Shown: positions 25,951 to 34,973 of the stretch, one piece after another
Numbering within the stretch: position 1 is the stretch's first letter
Layout: every line of letters begins with the position of its first letter
From: Natronospira proteinivora
GTDB lineage: Bacteria > Pseudomonadota > Gammaproteobacteria > Natronospirales > Natronospiraceae
DNA length: 64,000 nucleotides
Reading direction: 5' to 3'
NCBI RefSeq assembly: GCF_024170465.1
Contig: NZ_JALJYF010000001.1
Span: forward strand, 372,001-436,000
The notes under the pieces: generated by a model
Seen by the model: only the letters and a program-made list of their open reading frames with translations
What the model was told of the DNA's origin: nothing
Database searches by the model: none
Made by a program: the position numbers and the translations under genes

Positions 25951-26623
25951 TGGCGATATGTCCATTCTCGCCCTGATTGCCGAAGCCAGTCTGCTGGTTC
26001 AGCTGGTGATGCTGATCCTGGTGTTGGCTTCGGTGGCGTCCTGGGCGGTGATGTTTCGAAAGCATCAGATGCTCAAGGAAGCGGAAGAGGCCGCCGGTCG
26101 CTTTGAAGAGGCCTTTTGGGCCGGCGGTGATCTGAGCGAGCTGTATCGGGAAGTCACCGAACGCCCGGATTACCTGGAGGGAATGGAGGCTATCTTCGAG
26201 GCCGGCTTTGCCGAATTCGCGGCCGGACGGGGCCGACCGGGGCAGACGCCCAGCAATGCGGTAGAGAGTGCTCGGCGGTCCATGCGCATTGTGCATATGC
26301 GCGAGATAGATCGCCTGGAGGACAATCTGGCGTTTCTGGCCACGGTGGGTTCCACCAGCCCCTATATCGGCCTGTTTGGCACGGTCTGGGGCATCATGAA
26401 CTCTTTCCGGGCCCTGGGCCAGGTCCAGCAGGCCACCCTGTCCATGGTGGCTCCCGGCATTGCCGAAGCCTTGATTGCCACCGCCATGGGCTTGTTCGCC
26501 GCGATTCCGGCGGTGATTGGCTACAACCGTTATGCCAATAAGGTGGAGCGCCTGGAAGTGCGCTTCGATACCTTCGTCGAGGAATTCTGCAGCATCCTCG
26601 AACGCAACGCCCACGCCGAGTGA
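25943..26623 (+). CDS. tolQ: Tol-Pal system proton-channel protein TolQ
   Basis: 226 residues, three membrane helices: about 12-36, 135-160 and 170-190. The conserved MotA/TolQ/ExbB core reads FLATVGSTSPYIGLFGTVWGIMNSF with downstream GIAEALIATAMGLFAAIPAVIGYN. With TolR it uses the proton gradient to energise TolA for outer-membrane constriction at division. ATG with AAGGA upstream, inside the ybgC end. Confidence 0.96.
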   Translation: MNNGDMSILALIAEASLLVQLVMLILVLASVASWAVMFRKHQMLKEAEEAAGRFEEAFWAGGDLSELYREVTERPDYLEGMEAIFEAGFAEFAAGRGRPGQTPSNAVESARRSMRIVHMREIDRLEDNLAFLATVGSTSPYIGLFGTVWGIMNSFRALGQVQQATLSMVAPGIAEALIATAMGLFAAIPAVIGYNRYANKVERLEVRFDTFVEEFCSILERNAHAE

Positions 26624-26633
26624 GGAGGCGCTG

Positions 26634-27092
26634 ATGGCATCAGGCAGACGCAACAAGCGGCGCATGATGGGCGAGATCAATGTGGTGCCCTACATTGATG
26701 TGATGCTGGTGTTGCTGATCATCTTCATGGTCACCGCCCCCCTGTTGATCCAGGGGGTGGATGTGGACCTGCCCAGCATGGACGCCGAGCCCATTGATCC
26801 GGATGAGCTGCAGGATACCCAACCCATTACCGTGACGGTGGATCGGGAAGGGGCCTATTTCATTAGTATCGGTCAGGGAGACGACCAGCAAGTGGATGCC
26901 GACCAATTGCTGGATATCGTGGCCGAGGCCCTGGATGAGCGCCCGGACAGTCCCGTCTATGTACGTGGGGACCGTAATGTGAACTATGGCCGGGTGATGG
27001 AGGCCATGACCATGCTGCGCTCCGCGGGCGCTCCCAGTGTAGGGCTGATTACCGAGCCGCCCGGGGAAGTTGCGGGAGGTGAAGGCGCGTGA
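26634..27092 (+). CDS. tolR: Tol-Pal system protein TolR
   Basis: 152 residues with GAGGAGG before the ATG. One membrane helix (about 20-42) with the proton-path Asp in INVVPYIDVMLVLLIIFMV, then a periplasmic domain rich in Asp/Glu ending VMEAMTMLRSAGAPSVGLITEP. Partner of TolQ. Ends in a GTGA overlap with tolA. Confidence 0.96.
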   Translation: MASGRRNKRRMMGEINVVPYIDVMLVLLIIFMVTAPLLIQGVDVDLPSMDAEPIDPDELQDTQPITVTVDREGAYFISIGQGDDQQVDADQLLDIVAEALDERPDSPVYVRGDRNVNYGRVMEAMTMLRSAGAPSVGLITEPPGEVAGGEGA

Positions 27093-27976
27093 CGCCGCAA
27101 GAGCATCAGAGCTGGCGAAAGCCGATTCTGGTATCTGCGCTGCTGCATCTGCTACTGGGCAGCACGCTGCTGTTGTCGCTGGAGCGGGATGAACCCATTC
27201 CCGAAGATGCCGCCGAGGCCCCGGGGGAGGTGATCCAGGCCACCAGTATTGATGCGACAGAGCTGGATGCCGCCCAGGAAACCCTGGCGGTCCGGGAGCG
27301 ACAGCGGGAGGAGGCCGCCCGTGAGGCGGCCCGGGAGGCCGAGCGCCGGGCCGCCGAGGAAGAATCGGCCCGCCAGGCGGCTGCTGAAGAGCAGCGCCGC
27401 CAGGAAGAGGCTGAACAGCAGCGTCAGGAAGAAGAGGCCCGTCGCCAGGCTGAGGCCGAGGAACAACGGCGCCAGGAGGCCGAGGAACAGCGTCGTCAGG
27501 AAGAAGAGGCCGAGCGTCAACGCCAGGAGGAAGAGGCCCGCCGCGAGGCGGAGGAGGAAGAACGCCGCCAGGCTGAGGAAGAAGAACGCCGCCGTCAGGA
27601 GGAGGAAGCCGAACGTCGGCAGCAGGAAGCCGAAGAAGCCATGCGCCGCGCCGCCGAGGAAGAGGCCGAGCGACGGGCGGAGGCGGAACGACAGCGTCGG
27701 GTTCAGAGTCTTACCGCTGAGTATGCGGCAGAGGTGCGCAGTCATGTGGAGCGACACTGGATTCGGCCGGCCGAGGTGCCTTCGGATCTGGAGTGCGTGG
27801 TGACGGCCAACTTGATTCCCGGTGGGGATGTGAGCAATGTGCGGGTAAGCCAGTGCGATGCGCCGGCCTCGGTGGTACGGTCCATTGAAACGGCGGTCTA
27901 TCGGGCCGCCCCCATGCCCACGCCACCGGAAGAGCTTTCCATTCGGGAGTTCCAATTCGTATTTCGGGGAGATTAA
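27089..27976 (+). CDS. tolA: Tol-Pal system protein TolA
   Basis: 295 residues, GTG start overlapping tolR. Membrane anchor at about 12-30, then a long helical rod (about 65-205) made almost only of Glu, Arg, Gln and Ala in repeats like QRRQEEAE, and a C-terminal domain III (from about 207, SLTAEYAAEVRSHVERHW) with two Cys. Spans the periplasm and links TolQR to TolB/Pal. It is shorter than E. coli TolA (421), mostly in the rod. The repeat region is GC-rich and prone to length variation. Confidence 0.94.
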   Translation: MTPQEHQSWRKPILVSALLHLLLGSTLLLSLERDEPIPEDAAEAPGEVIQATSIDATELDAAQETLAVRERQREEAAREAAREAERRAAEEESARQAAAEEQRRQEEAEQQRQEEEARRQAEAEEQRRQEAEEQRRQEEEAERQRQEEEARREAEEEERRQAEEEERRRQEEEAERRQQEAEEAMRRAAEEEAERRAEAERQRRVQSLTAEYAAEVRSHVERHWIRPAEVPSDLECVVTANLIPGGDVSNVRVSQCDAPASVVRSIETAVYRAAPMPTPPEELSIREFQFVFRGD

Positions 27977-27979
27977 TAG

Positions 27980-29317
27980 ATGAATCGCTGTCGATGGATG
28001 TCGATCTACGGATGGTTGGTCCTGTGTCTGCTCAGCCTGCCTGTGTCGGCGGATGTATTGCGGGTGGATATCACCTCCGGTGTGGATGCGGCCGAACCCG
28101 TGGCGGTGGCCCCCTTTCAGTGGACCGGCTCGGGAGAGCTGGACGAGGATGTGGCCGAGATTTTGCGAGACAATCTCCGCCGCAGTGGTCGTTTTGATCC
28201 CCTTGCTGTATCCGACATGCCCGAGCGTCCCGGCTTGGATACCACGCCCAGTTTTTCCCAGTGGCGTGGTGCCGGCGTGGACAACTTGATTGTCGGTGAG
28301 ATCCGAGAGGATGGGGATCGCCTGGATATTCGTTTCCGGGTCTTCGATGTCCATCGCGGGGAGCAACTGCTAGGCTACAGCTTGCCCACCCGTCCGGATC
28401 GACTTCGCCGGGCCGCCCATCAGATCAGTGACATGATCTATGAGCGTCTGACCGGCCAAGCGGGGGCGTTCAATACCCGCTTGGCTTATGTTCAAACAGA
28501 ACATCGGGGTGACCGCGAGCGTTTTCATTTGGTGGTCTCTGATTCCGATGGCTTTAATCCCCGGCGGATCCTCAGTTCACCCCAGCCAATCATGTCGCCC
28601 ACCTGGTCACCCAGCGGTGACCGCTTGGCTTATGTGTCTTTCGAGAACCGGCGTTCGGAAATATTCGTGCAGGAATTAAGTAGTGGCGAGCGCGAATCGG
28701 TCTCGGCCCAGGATGGCATCAATGGGGCCCCAGCCTTCTCACCGGATGGCCGATACCTGGCCATGGCCCTGAGTACCGGCGAGGGGGGGCCGGATTTGCA
28801 CGTGCTGGATCTGGACAACGGCGAGCTGCAGCGACTGACTCGTAGCCGGTCCATCGATACCGAGCCGGTCTGGTTCCCCGATGGGGATCGCCTGGCTTTC
28901 ACCTCGGACCGGGGTGGGGCGCCACAGATTTATTCGGTGAACCGGGACGGCAGCAATGTGCGCCGGATCACTTTTGACGGGAACTATAATGCTCGCCCGA
29001 CTCTCTCTCCCGATGGCCGCTACATGGCCATGATTCATCGCGGAGACCAGCCAGGATTTCGGATCGCCGTGCATGATTTCGAGCGTCGGCGCTTGCGTGT
29101 GGTGGGCGAAGGCCGTAGTGACGAGTCCCCGAGCTTTGCCCCCAACGGGGCCATGATCATCTATGCGGCCCGTGAGAATCGTCAGGGCACCCTGGCGGCG
29201 GTGTCCACCGATGGCCGTGTTCGGCAAAGCCTGGGGGCCAGTGAGGGAAATGTCAGGGAACCGGCCTGGTCACCGCGACTGGATTCGGTGGATCGTGATG
29301 CGATAGAGCGGGATTGA
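27980..29317 (+). CDS. tolB: periplasmic Tol-Pal protein TolB
   Basis: 445 residues; signal peptide to about residue 25 (LPVSADVL). N-terminal alpha/beta domain, then a six-bladed beta-propeller with WD40-like repeats ending in motifs such as SPTWSPSGDRLAYVS, APAFSPDGRYLAMAL and RPTLSPDGRYMAM. Binds Pal and TolA. Three bases after tolA. Confidence 0.96.
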   Translation: MNRCRWMSIYGWLVLCLLSLPVSADVLRVDITSGVDAAEPVAVAPFQWTGSGELDEDVAEILRDNLRRSGRFDPLAVSDMPERPGLDTTPSFSQWRGAGVDNLIVGEIREDGDRLDIRFRVFDVHRGEQLLGYSLPTRPDRLRRAAHQISDMIYERLTGQAGAFNTRLAYVQTEHRGDRERFHLVVSDSDGFNPRRILSSPQPIMSPTWSPSGDRLAYVSFENRRSEIFVQELSSGERESVSAQDGINGAPAFSPDGRYLAMALSTGEGGPDLHVLDLDNGELQRLTRSRSIDTEPVWFPDGDRLAFTSDRGGAPQIYSVNRDGSNVRRITFDGNYNARPTLSPDGRYMAMIHRGDQPGFRIAVHDFERRRLRVVGEGRSDESPSFAPNGAMIIYAARENRQGTLAAVSTDGRVRQSLGASEGNVREPAWSPRLDSVDRDAIERD

Positions 29318-29361
29318 ATGAACCATTGGACGATAGCCTGTTGGACAGAGAGGGTAGAAAG

Positions 29362-29913
29362 ATGATGGCAAATGAACTGAAAAGCGTTTTTCGCAATGGC
29401 CTGGCCATTGCCTGCCTGGCGTTCCTGCTGGGTGCTTGCGGCACGACGGAAGTGACCGAGGATGATGATTGGGAGGACGATGAGCGTCAGACCCGGGACA
29501 CCCGGGATGACGCGGATCTGGACGGTCTGCGGGACGATGAGTGGGGGGAGTTCCGGGAGCTGGATGATCCGGATAGCCCACTCTCCGAGCGCATCGTCTA
29601 TTTCGATTTCGACCAGTACGATGTAAAAGACGATTATCGGGATCTGGTGCGCGAACATGCCCGTTACCTGCGTGATCGTGACGAACTGCGGGTTCGTCTG
29701 GAAGGCCATACGGACGAACGCGGCTCACGGGAGTACAATGTGGGTCTGGGTGATCGTCGGGCCCAGGCGGTCAAGCGCATGCTGGTACTCCATGGTGTCT
29801 CCGAGGACCAGATCCGCACCGTCAGCTATGGTGAAGAACGCCCGGCGGTGGATGAGAGCAACGAAGAGGCCTGGGCGCAGAACCGCCGGGTCGAACTGGA
29901 TTATATGCGGTGA
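29362..29913 (+). CDS. pal: peptidoglycan-associated lipoprotein Pal
   Basis: 183 residues from ATG with GAGGG upstream (a second ATG follows at once). Signal peptide and lipobox LGAC (C26). A strongly acidic linker of about 45 residues (many Asp/Glu) precedes the OmpA-like peptidoglycan-binding domain with IVYFDFDQYDV and GHTDERGSREYNVGLGDRRA. Outer-membrane lipoprotein that binds peptidoglycan and TolB. The linker acidity is above that of E. coli Pal and fits a halophilic lifestyle. Confidence 0.95.
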   Translation: MMANELKSVFRNGLAIACLAFLLGACGTTEVTEDDDWEDDERQTRDTRDDADLDGLRDDEWGEFRELDDPDSPLSERIVYFDFDQYDVKDDYRDLVREHARYLRDRDELRVRLEGHTDERGSREYNVGLGDRRAQAVKRMLVLHGVSEDQIRTVSYGEERPAVDESNEEAWAQNRRVELDYMR

Positions 29914-30695
29914 AGCCAATGCAACTGAAAAATTCCCTGTGGGTGGGCCTGCTGTCCGCCACCCTGGTGTTGACGGGCTGTGCGGCCCTTGCCCCGGAAG
30001 ATGATGAGCAAGCGCAGCGTCTGGATGAGCTGGAAGATCGCCTGTCCCAGCTTGAGCGCCTCGTGGATAGTGACAGTCTGGTGAATCTGGCCAGTCAACT
30101 GGATGAAGTGCAGGCTGAGCTGCGTGGCATGCGGGGCGAGATAGAGAACCTGGATTACCAGCTGGACGGAACCGCTGAACGTCAGCGGGAAATCTATCTG
30201 GATGTGGACCGCCGTTTGCGTCGCCTGGAGGTGGGGGGCGCACCGGAGGCGGATCAGGTGCCCGATGTGCATCTGGGGCAGACACCCACTGATACACCCA
30301 GTGAAGAAGGCGATCCACAGGCGGCTTATGAGGAAGCCTTTGGCCTCTTGCGGGATGGCCGTTATGACGCAGCGGGGGAGGCATTTGAGGCTTTTCTCGA
30401 GGACCATGAGGATTCCGATCTGGGTCCCAACGCCCGTTATTGGCTCGGTGAAGTCCATTATGTGACCCGGGATTACGAGCAGGCCACGGCCGAGTTCCAG
30501 CGAGTGCTGGACGATTATCCCGAATCCAACAAATTGGCCGATTCCAAGCTCAAGCTGGCTTTCTCCTACTATGAGCTGGAGCGCTGGGATGAAGCCCGGG
30601 ACCTGTTGGGGGAAGTGCGGGAGAACTATCCGGACAGCTCCGCCGCTCGCCTGGCCAATAGTCGCCTCAACCGCATGGACGAGGAAGGCCGCTGA
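29910..30695 (+). CDS. cpoB: cell division coordinator CpoB (YbgF), apparently a lipoprotein
   Basis: 261 residues from a GTG overlapping pal by four bases; ATG at 29919 is an alternative. Signal peptide, then a trimeric coiled coil (about 34-105, heptads such as LDELEDRLSQLERLV), then TPR repeats (from about 135: AYEEAFGLLRDGRYDAAGEAF, ARYWLGEVHYVTRDYEQA). Coordinates peptidoglycan synthesis with Tol-Pal constriction. The signal ends LVLTGCAAL, a good lipobox with C24, whereas CpoB is usually described as a soluble periplasmic protein. Followed by queE after 17 bases. Confidence 0.9.
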   Translation: MKPMQLKNSLWVGLLSATLVLTGCAALAPEDDEQAQRLDELEDRLSQLERLVDSDSLVNLASQLDEVQAELRGMRGEIENLDYQLDGTAERQREIYLDVDRRLRRLEVGGAPEADQVPDVHLGQTPTDTPSEEGDPQAAYEEAFGLLRDGRYDAAGEAFEAFLEDHEDSDLGPNARYWLGEVHYVTRDYEQATAEFQRVLDDYPESNKLADSKLKLAFSYYELERWDEARDLLGEVRENYPDSSAARLANSRLNRMDEEGR

Positions 30696-30712
30696 GCCGG
30701 CGGGAGGTTGCT

Positions 30713-31408
30713 GTGACGGCCGTGGTCCAGGATATGAGGAAAACCGGCGCAAACGCCCTGGCGAGGGCCGACCGGGTGCGGATTACCGAGATCTTCCATT
30801 CCCTGCAGGGTGAATCGAGAACCGTGGGCTTGCCTACGGTTTTCGTGCGTCTGACCGGTTGTCCGCTGCGTTGCGTCTATTGTGACACCGAGTACGCCTT
30901 CCACGGCGGAGAATGGCGGGGCATCGATGAGGTTTGTCGAACGGTGGCCAATTACGCAACCCATCACGTCACCGTGACCGGCGGGGAGCCCCTAGCCCAG
31001 TTCAATGCCGATCGCCTGATTCATGCCCTGGCGGATGCAGGCCACGAAGTCTCGGTGGAGACCAGCGGCGCCATGGATATCAGTGTCCTGGATGAGCGCA
31101 TTGTTCGGGTGATGGATATCAAGACGCCGGGTTCAGGGGAGATGGCTCGTAATCGCTGGGAGAATCTGGACCTGCTCCGGCCCCATGATCAGATCAAATT
31201 CGTGATCTGTGACCGGGCCGATTACGAATGGAGCCGGGATCTATTCCGGAGCAAGGTGCTGAACAAGCGGTGCGAGGTGTTGTTCTCGCCCGAGCATGAA
31301 GGGGTGAAACCAGCCGACTTGGCGGACTGGATCCTGGAAGATCGTCTCCCGGTTCGCTTTCAGCTACAACTGCACAAATACCTCTGGGGAGATGAGCCAG
31401 GCCGATGA
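30713..31408 (+). CDS. queE: 7-carboxy-7-deazaguanine synthase QueE
   Basis: 231 residues, GTG start with GGGAGG upstream. Radical SAM enzyme converting CPH4 to 7-carboxy-7-deazaguanine in queuosine synthesis. The iron-sulfur ligands are C50, C54 and C57 in [12 protein letters not shown]; substrate-side motifs [10 protein letters not shown] and VTVTGGEPL are present. Overlaps queC by ATGA, and the pair follows tol-pal-cpoB as in many gammaproteobacteria. Confidence 0.96.
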   Translation: MTAVVQDMRKTGANALARADRVRITEIFHSLQGESRTVGLPTVFVRLTGCPLRCVYCDTEYAFHGGEWRGIDEVCRTVANYATHHVTVTGGEPLAQFNADRLIHALADAGHEVSVETSGAMDISVLDERIVRVMDIKTPGSGEMARNRWENLDLLRPHDQIKFVICDRADYEWSRDLFRSKVLNKRCEVLFSPEHEGVKPADLADWILEDRLPVRFQLQLHKYLWGDEPGR

Positions 31409-32106
31409 GTGCTGCCTCACCCAAACCGCAGGGGAGGGCGGTGGTCCTGCTCTCCGGTGGGCTGGATTCCGCCACGGTGCTGGCCCAGGCCAAGGCGGAT
31501 GGTTTCGACGCCCATGCCATCAGCTTTCGATATGGCCAGCGCCATGATGCCGAACTGAAAGCGGCCGAGCGGGTGGCTGAACAGCTGGGCGCGGCGAGTC
31601 ACCGTACCGTGGGTCTGGATCTGGGCAGTCTGGGCGGTTCCGCGCTGACCGATGCCAGTCTAGCCGTGCCCGAGCAGCCGGGAACGGGTATTCCCGTGAC
31701 TTACGTGCCGGCCCGCAACACCGTCTTTTTGTCCATTGCCATGGGCTGGGCCGAAATTCTGGATGCCGAGGCGATCTATATCGGGGTGAATGCCGTGGAT
31801 TACAGTGGCTATCCGGATTGTCGCCCGGCCTTCATCGAGGCCTTTCAGAGTCTGGCGCGGGTGGCCACCAAGCAGGGCCTGGAAGGCCGAGCACCGGTCA
31901 TAAAAACCCCGCTGATGGCCCAATCCAAGGCGGAGATTATTCGCCAGGGGATTGATCTGGGGGTGGATTACGGGCTCACTGTGAGCTGCTATCAGGCGGA
32001 TGATTCAGGACGCGCCTGCGGCCGTTGCGATGCCTGCCGCTTCCGCCGCCAGGGTTTCGAGCAGGCCGGGATTCCCGATCCCACGTCCTATCAAACGGCT
32101 TCCTGA
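31405..32106 (+). CDS. queC: 7-cyano-7-deazaguanine synthase QueC
   Basis: 233 residues. ATP-dependent enzyme that converts CDG to preQ0. PP-loop SGGLDSAT at 17-24 and the C-terminal zinc site with four Cys (C195, C205, C208, C211 in [18 protein letters not shown]). Completes a queE-queC couple. Last protein gene before tRNA-Lys, with no terminator visible between. Confidence 0.96.
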   Translation: MSAASPKPQGRAVVLLSGGLDSATVLAQAKADGFDAHAISFRYGQRHDAELKAAERVAEQLGAASHRTVGLDLGSLGGSALTDASLAVPEQPGTGIPVTYVPARNTVFLSIAMGWAEILDAEAIYIGVNAVDYSGYPDCRPAFIEAFQSLARVATKQGLEGRAPVIKTPLMAQSKAEIIRQGIDLGVDYGLTVSCYQADDSGRACGRCDACRFRRQGFEQAGIPDPTSYQTAS

Positions 32107-32171
32107 AGTTACGGCATCAAAACCGCTCTCAAAACCAGCTTAAAGGCCTTCCCCTTTTTTTTGAAACACTT

Positions 32172-32177
32172 TATAAT
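32172..32177 (+). promoter_or_regulatory. -10 element of the tRNA-Lys promoter
   Basis: Consensus TATAAT 12 bases before the tRNA 5' end. No good -35 at the expected distance. Confidence 0.5.
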
Positions 32178-32189
32178 GCCCGGCTTTGC

Positions 32190-32266
32190 GGGCCGTTAGC
32201 TCAGCTCGGTAGAGCATCGGACTTTTAATCCGCTGGTCGCTGGTTCGAATCCAGCACGGCCCACCA
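32190..32266 (+). tRNA. tRNA-Lys (anticodon TTT)
   Basis: 77-base cloverleaf: acceptor GGGCCGT/ACGGCCC, D arm GCTC/GAGC, anticodon loop CTTTTAA, T arm GCTGG-TTCGAAT-CCAGC, A73, encoded CCA. The anticodon stem TCGGA/TCCGC has a T-C mismatch at its outermost pair (27-43); the other four pairs hold. Confidence 0.96.
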
Positions 32267-32269
32267 GAT

Positions 32270-32303
32270 AAAAAAACCGGCAGCAGAAGCTGCCGGTTTT
32301 TTT
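32270..32303 (+). terminator. intrinsic terminator after tRNA-Lys
   Basis: Eight-bp stem CCGGCAGC/GCTGCCGG (32277-32284, 32289-32296) with AGAA loop and seven T residues, preceded by an A run, so it could act on both strands. Confidence 0.9.
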
Positions 32304-32323
32304 ATGCTTGGAAAAAATGAGCC

Positions 32324-32353
32324 AAAAAAGGGCGCCTCAGCGGGCGCCCTTTT
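32324..32353 (-). terminator. intrinsic terminator of the first secreted four-Cys protein gene
   Basis: Stem 32326-32336 with 32343-32353, loop of six. On the minus strand the stem is followed by a run of six U. It lies 23 bases past the leftward stop. Confidence 0.85.
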
Positions 32354-32375
32354 GACTTCATCCGTCTCTATGGAT

Positions 32376-32753
32376 TTACCAAATTCGAGATTCAGAGATG
32401 GAAACACTAAAGTCGGACATGTTGCGGTCAAAATCCATCATGGCGCTGAAGTCGAATTCAACCGATTCGCCGGGTTGGATATTATTGGTGCGTGCAGGCC
32501 AACCGTCCACGGAATCCACGGTTTGGCCCCGGCTGTTCTTGGCTTCGATCTCGACCCGGGCAGCGGCCGGGCTAGCACAGTGATTGACTAGCTCTCCGGT
32601 AATGTTGATTCGCGGGCAGTTCCGCCCGGAGCAGTTATCCACATGGATGTCCAGGTTCTCCACGCCGAAATCGCTGGAGGAGCAGCTGCCCCAGGCAGTG
32701 GAAGCCATTGCCAAGGCGAAGACGGCGAACGCAGTGATCACGACCTTTTTCAT
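32376..32753 (-). CDS. small secreted four-cysteine protein, unknown function (paralog 1)
   Basis: 125 residues counted from the ATG that opens a clear signal peptide (KKVVITAFAVFALAMAS, cleavage near AWGS); an ATG seven codons earlier is possible, and neither start has an ideal ribosome site. The mature part is about 102 residues with four Cys (CSSSDF, DNC, RNC, NHC) likely forming two disulfides, then PAAARVEIEAKN, VDSVDGWPART and MMDFDRNMSDFSVSI. The pattern suggests a single beta-sandwich (FxLYD-like) domain, but I do not recognise the family. A tandem paralog lies just upstream. Closed by its own terminator. Confidence 0.65.
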   Translation of the reverse strand: MKKVVITAFAVFALAMASTAWGSCSSSDFGVENLDIHVDNCSGRNCPRINITGELVNHCASPAAARVEIEAKNSRGQTVDSVDGWPARTNNIQPGESVEFDFSAMMDFDRNMSDFSVSISESRIW

Positions 32754-33090
32754 GTCCAGTTTTACCTCTCTCATTTCAATGTAAATTGGCTAAAGGGTTG
32801 GGGCGATGGTCTCTCGTCCCTGATCTTTTGATGGCCGACAGGATTGGACAGACCGGTGCCTGGGACGCTGGTCTATTTTCGGAAACCGGGGGATTCCGAG
32901 CAGGGTACCCGCCAGGGCGTCAGTCCCATCCTGTTGACCGTTTTGTGCTGCTCCAGCGGAACAGCCCCCGCGTGATGTGGGCTGGGACCCATCTCATCAT
33001 TATGGAAATTGAACAACCCCCGGGGTGGAAACCCCAGGGATCTAGCGTTACCGGTGGGAACGTCTCTCTACCGGCGGGAATGAAGGTGTT
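32754..33090. other. 337-bp gap between the two secreted paralogs
   Basis: No gene seen. Near its right end are two near-identical blocks (TACCGGTGGGAACG at about 33049 and TACCGGCGGGAATG at about 33071) and a GGGGT/ACCCC hairpin (33022-33035) that may end the transcript of the right-hand paralog. Confidence 0.4.
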
Positions 33091-33471
33091 TTACCACTCC
33101 CGGACTTCGACAATGCTGACGGAAAAGTCTTCCATGTTTCGCTCGAAGTCCATCATGCCGGTGAAATCGAAGGACACCGCCTCCCCAGGAGCCAGGTTAC
33201 TGGTTCGGGCGGGCCAGCCGTCCACGGAATCTACCACGCGGCCTGATCCGTTCAGGGCTTCGACCTCGATACGGGCGGCAGCATCACTGCCGCAGTTGTT
33301 GACCAGGTCCCCCTTGATTACCAGTCGTGGGCAGTTGCGCCCCCGGCAATTATCAACACTTAGCTCGAAATTCTGGACGTCGAAGTCGGATGAGGAGCAG
33401 GCGGCCCTCGCTTCGGTGGCGACGAAGGGCAGGACAAGCAAGGCGCTGGCAAGGATAATCAATTGTTTCAT
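33091..33471 (-). CDS. small secreted four-cysteine protein, unknown function (paralog 2)
   Basis: 126 residues from an ATG with GGAG nine bases upstream; the frame is open further, but without signal. Signal peptide KQLIILASALLVLPFVATEARA, then a mature domain sharing the same ordered blocks as the neighbour: CSSSDF, VDNC, GRNCPR, LVN-C, AAARIEVEA, VDSVDGWPART, FDF-GMMDFERNM-DFSVSI, final Trp. All four Cys are conserved between copies, as are the terminal residues, while the signal peptides and linkers have diverged. This points to an old duplication kept under selection. Function unknown. Confidence 0.7.
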   Translation of the reverse strand: MKQLIILASALLVLPFVATEARAACSSSDFDVQNFELSVDNCRGRNCPRLVIKGDLVNNCGSDAAARIEVEALNGSGRVVDSVDGWPARTSNLAPGEAVSFDFTGMMDFERNMEDFSVSIVEVREW

Positions 33472-33746
33472 GGTGTTACTCCGAACCGATGGTTCCATCT
33501 CGCTGCCAATTCCGCTCCCTGTCCCTGGCATCGTGAATCAAAAAAGACGTCTCTGTCTTTACATATAATTGAGCCATAGACGTTTGGCTTGCTCAAGAGT
33601 GTAGTCAATCGACGGCGTATTTACCTGGATGGACGGTACAGAATCCGGGCTATAGTGTGGAATAAATGTGGGACAAATAGCCATAGTGCAAAGGCCTATT
33701 GGATACGATTATCCGATGGTTTGTACATCCAAGTCCGGGGCTTAAT

Positions 33747-34973
33747 TCAGGGTTGTTCTCGCTCAGCCGACTCCAAAGCATCCAGATAGGCTTGTTTGAC
33801 GGCATCGGCCGGATAAGGGCCGGATTCAATGGTTTCCCAGTCGCCTCGCTCATAAGCCTTTACGAAGCCCAATAGCACCCCGTAGGCGCCCTTGCCATCC
33901 ACCAGGGCTCGGTCCACTTCCTCGGACAGGGGGACTCGCTCCAGGATTTGCTCCATGGGCATGTTCATCAAGGCATCCAGTACCGAAAACAGGCCGACGG
34001 TAAAAGCCATTTCCCGAGAAAGGTTGGGTGCATGCTCAGAGAGGACTTCACACATCTTGGCTCGGGTCAGGGCGATGCGAATTAGCTCCGGAGGCCGGTC
34101 CTGCAGACCGGCCAGGACCAGCAGGCGGACCCAGTTGCGCACTGCTGGTAATCCCAGGTATACGATGGCGTGGTGAATGGAACTGACTTCCAGTGAGAGG
34201 CCGTAATAGGCGGAATTCACGCAGCGGAGCAGCTTGTAGGACAGGGTCACGTCCTGTTTGATGATTTGCTCCAGTTCCTTGGGGCCGACATCCGGGTCCT
34301 GCAAGCGGGCCAGCAGGCGCAGAATGCTGAGTTTGTTGTCCGGCAGGCGCTGGCGATGGATGACTTCGGGTTCGCAGAGGAAAAAGCCCTGAAAGTAATC
34401 AAAGCCCAGGTCCATGGCCATGTTGAAGGCTTCCTGGGTCTCCACCCGCTCGGCCACCAACTGTACCGGGTATTGTCGAATCTGGCTGAGCTGCTTGCGC
34501 AGGTCCTCCTCGCTTTTGTCCAACACGTCCAGCTTGACCATATGGGCGTGTGGGAGCAGTTGCTTGGTGCCTTCGTTCATGACGAAATCATCCAGGGCGA
34601 TACGGAAACCCTGCTCCGCCAGCCGTTCCACCGAGTCCAGCAATTTCTCGTCCACCGTCACCGTTTCCAGAATTTCCAGTCCCACGTGGGCGCTGGAGAG
34701 AGGGAATTCGGCGTCGTTGATCAAGAAGTTCCGGGTGAGATTGAAAAAGGCGTACTTTTTTCCCACCAGCTTGTCCAGGCCAATTTCCAGGAAGGTGTCG
34801 GTGATCACCTGAGAGGTGGCCCGGTCACCATCGAATACCGACGCAATATTGCGCTTGCTGTCCCGAAAGAGAATCTCGTAACCGTAGACCTTTTTCTTAT
34901 GGTCAAAAATCGGCTGGCGAGCGATAAAGAGCTGTTTGCCTGGGTCGGTTTGCTGTTCGGAGGTTTCAGCCAT
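33747..34973 (-). CDS. EAL-HDOD domain protein (CdgJ/YuxH type), probably non-catalytic
   Basis: 408 residues: an EAL-like domain (about 14-210) followed by an HDOD domain (about 215-400, EQIIKQDVTLSYKLLRCVNSAYYGL). The EAL signature is changed to YEILFRD, and the catalytic acidic set appears incomplete, although LDDF and AERVET blocks remain. Homologs such as Vibrio CdgJ influence motility through c-di-GMP-related signalling. ATG with AGGA upstream. It is last in the leftward flgA-flgM-flgN-PilZ run, 94 bases after the PilZ gene, which supports a motility role. Confidence 0.88.
   Translation of the reverse strand: MAETSEQQTDPGKQLFIARQPIFDHKKKVYGYEILFRDSKRNIASVFDGDRATSQVITDTFLEIGLDKLVGKKYAFFNLTRNFLINDAEFPLSSAHVGLEILETVTVDEKLLDSVERLAEQGFRIALDDFVMNEGTKQLLPHAHMVKLDVLDKSEEDLRKQLSQIRQYPVQLVAERVETQEAFNMAMDLGFDYFQGFFLCEPEVIHRQRLPDNKLSILRLLARLQDPDVGPKELEQIIKQDVTLSYKLLRCVNSAYYGLSLEVSSIHHAIVYLGLPAVRNWVRLLVLAGLQDRPPELIRIALTRAKMCEVLSEHAPNLSREMAFTVGLFSVLDALMNMPMEQILERVPLSEEVDRALVDGKGAYGVLLGFVKAYERGDWETIESGPYPADAVKQAYLDALESAEREQP

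Noticed and set aside
30696-30712. preQ1 riboswitch before queE
   Set aside because: Only 17 bases separate cpoB and queE, too short for an aptamer and containing just a ribosome site.
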